This document shows, piece after piece, positions 5,267 to 5,465 of a stretch of DNA of 5,465 nucleotides. Within the stretch, counting starts at the first letter, position 1. Each line of letters begins with the position of its first letter. The translations under genes and the position numbers were made by a program. The notes under the pieces are model-generated. The model searched no databases. It was given only the letters and a program-made list of their open reading frames with translations, and had not been told where the DNA came from. Source of the stretch: UBA1124 sp963933095 (GTDB lineage: Bacteria; Pseudomonadota; Gammaproteobacteria; Pseudomonadales; Cellvibrionaceae); assembly GCA_963933095.1 (NCBI GenBank), contig CAWVSV010000115.1:1-5465 (forward strand), read 5' to 3'.

Positions 5267-5465
5267 CTACTTGGTGCTGGTGGTTACTGTTGCATCGCCG
5301 CTGGGCAGATCGACAAAAGCTTCCTCTGTTGTAATAATATAGGTGTGAAAGTGGTAATTTTGAGCGCGTTTGGCGCCACCTCGCTCGCCGCCGCCTTGCT
5401 TCTTTTCGCTGAGTCCATCGCTCATGCGCATACTCAATGCGATTCTCTTGCGGTCGGCATCCACC
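5267..5465 (-). CDS. tex: Transcription accessory protein Tex, C-terminal end (5' partial)
   Basis: The minus-strand frame enters from the right edge of the window and ends with TAG at 5269-5267. About 66 residues are visible of a protein usually near 770-790. The first part, VDADRKRIALSMRMSD, is the last strand of an S1 RNA-binding domain in the form characteristic of Tex/YhgF. A Gly/Arg/Lys-rich linker (GGGERGGAKRAQ) follows, as in many Tex tails. Tex is a cytoplasmic nucleic-acid-binding factor tied to transcription. The last ~30 residues (from NYHFHTYIITTEEAF to TTSTK) do not look like the usual Tex ending, and neither alternative frame restores it. The assignment rests on a short S1 remnant, but the motif is distinctive and, from memory, tex lies near gshA in Pseudomonas. 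The stop is 10 bp from that of the SYLF gene, with no clear terminator between them. Confidence 0.8.
   Translation of the reverse strand, partial: VDADRKRIALSMRMSDGLSEKKQGGGERGGAKRAQNYHFHTYIITTEEAFVDLPSGDATVTTSTK

Overview
The window is chromosomal DNA from a gammaproteobacterium, most likely a free-living, perhaps marine, relative of the Pseudomonas/Cellvibrio group. The evidence is a pilT-pilU retraction ATPase pair, a GshA of the gammaproteobacterial (E. coli) type, and a Tex C-terminus near gshA, as I recall from Pseudomonas. I see no phage, plasmid, transposase or defence gene. The coding content is housekeeping; what is unusual lies in the three long intergenic gaps.

Layout. (1) 1-503, +: the last ~166 residues of PilT, cut by the window edge. 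(2) 504-838: gap that opens with a 51-bp unit repeated 2.9 times (513-658) without a mismatch. Its + strand transcript would carry GGA-loop hairpins resembling CsrA/RsmA binding sites. A palindromic ACCGGT pair lies further on. (3) 839-1981, +: complete PilU. (4) 1982-2306: convergent gap with a possible pilU terminator and a 138-bp element bounded by a perfect 11-bp inverted repeat, with further nested stems inside. (5) 4198-2307, -: a two-gene unit, a 93-residue unrecognised protein followed by gshA. The two share a GTGA overlap and both start with GTG. (6) 4199-4683: divergent gap with three degenerate copies of an AT-rich repeat, a candidate promoter for the gshA unit and a near-perfect palindrome. 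(7) 4684-5256, +: an exported SYLF/Ysc84-family protein. (8) 5465-5267, -: the C-terminal end of Tex, convergent with the SYLF gene and only 10 bp from it.

How the genes work together. PilT and PilU are the hexameric ATPases that retract type IV pili in twitching and surface sensing. GshA makes gamma-glutamylcysteine, the first step of glutathione synthesis, and the small upstream protein is probably made in coupling with it. The SYLF protein is probably an envelope protein and Tex an RNA-binding transcription factor; neither has an obvious tie to the others.

The best candidate for something undescribed is the pilT-pilU repeat array. If transcribed, it would present about ten GGA motifs, several in hairpin loops, much like the sponge RNAs CsrB and RsmZ that titrate CsrA/RsmA. 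This is inferred from sequence pattern alone. The 138-bp folded element beyond pilU is the second candidate.
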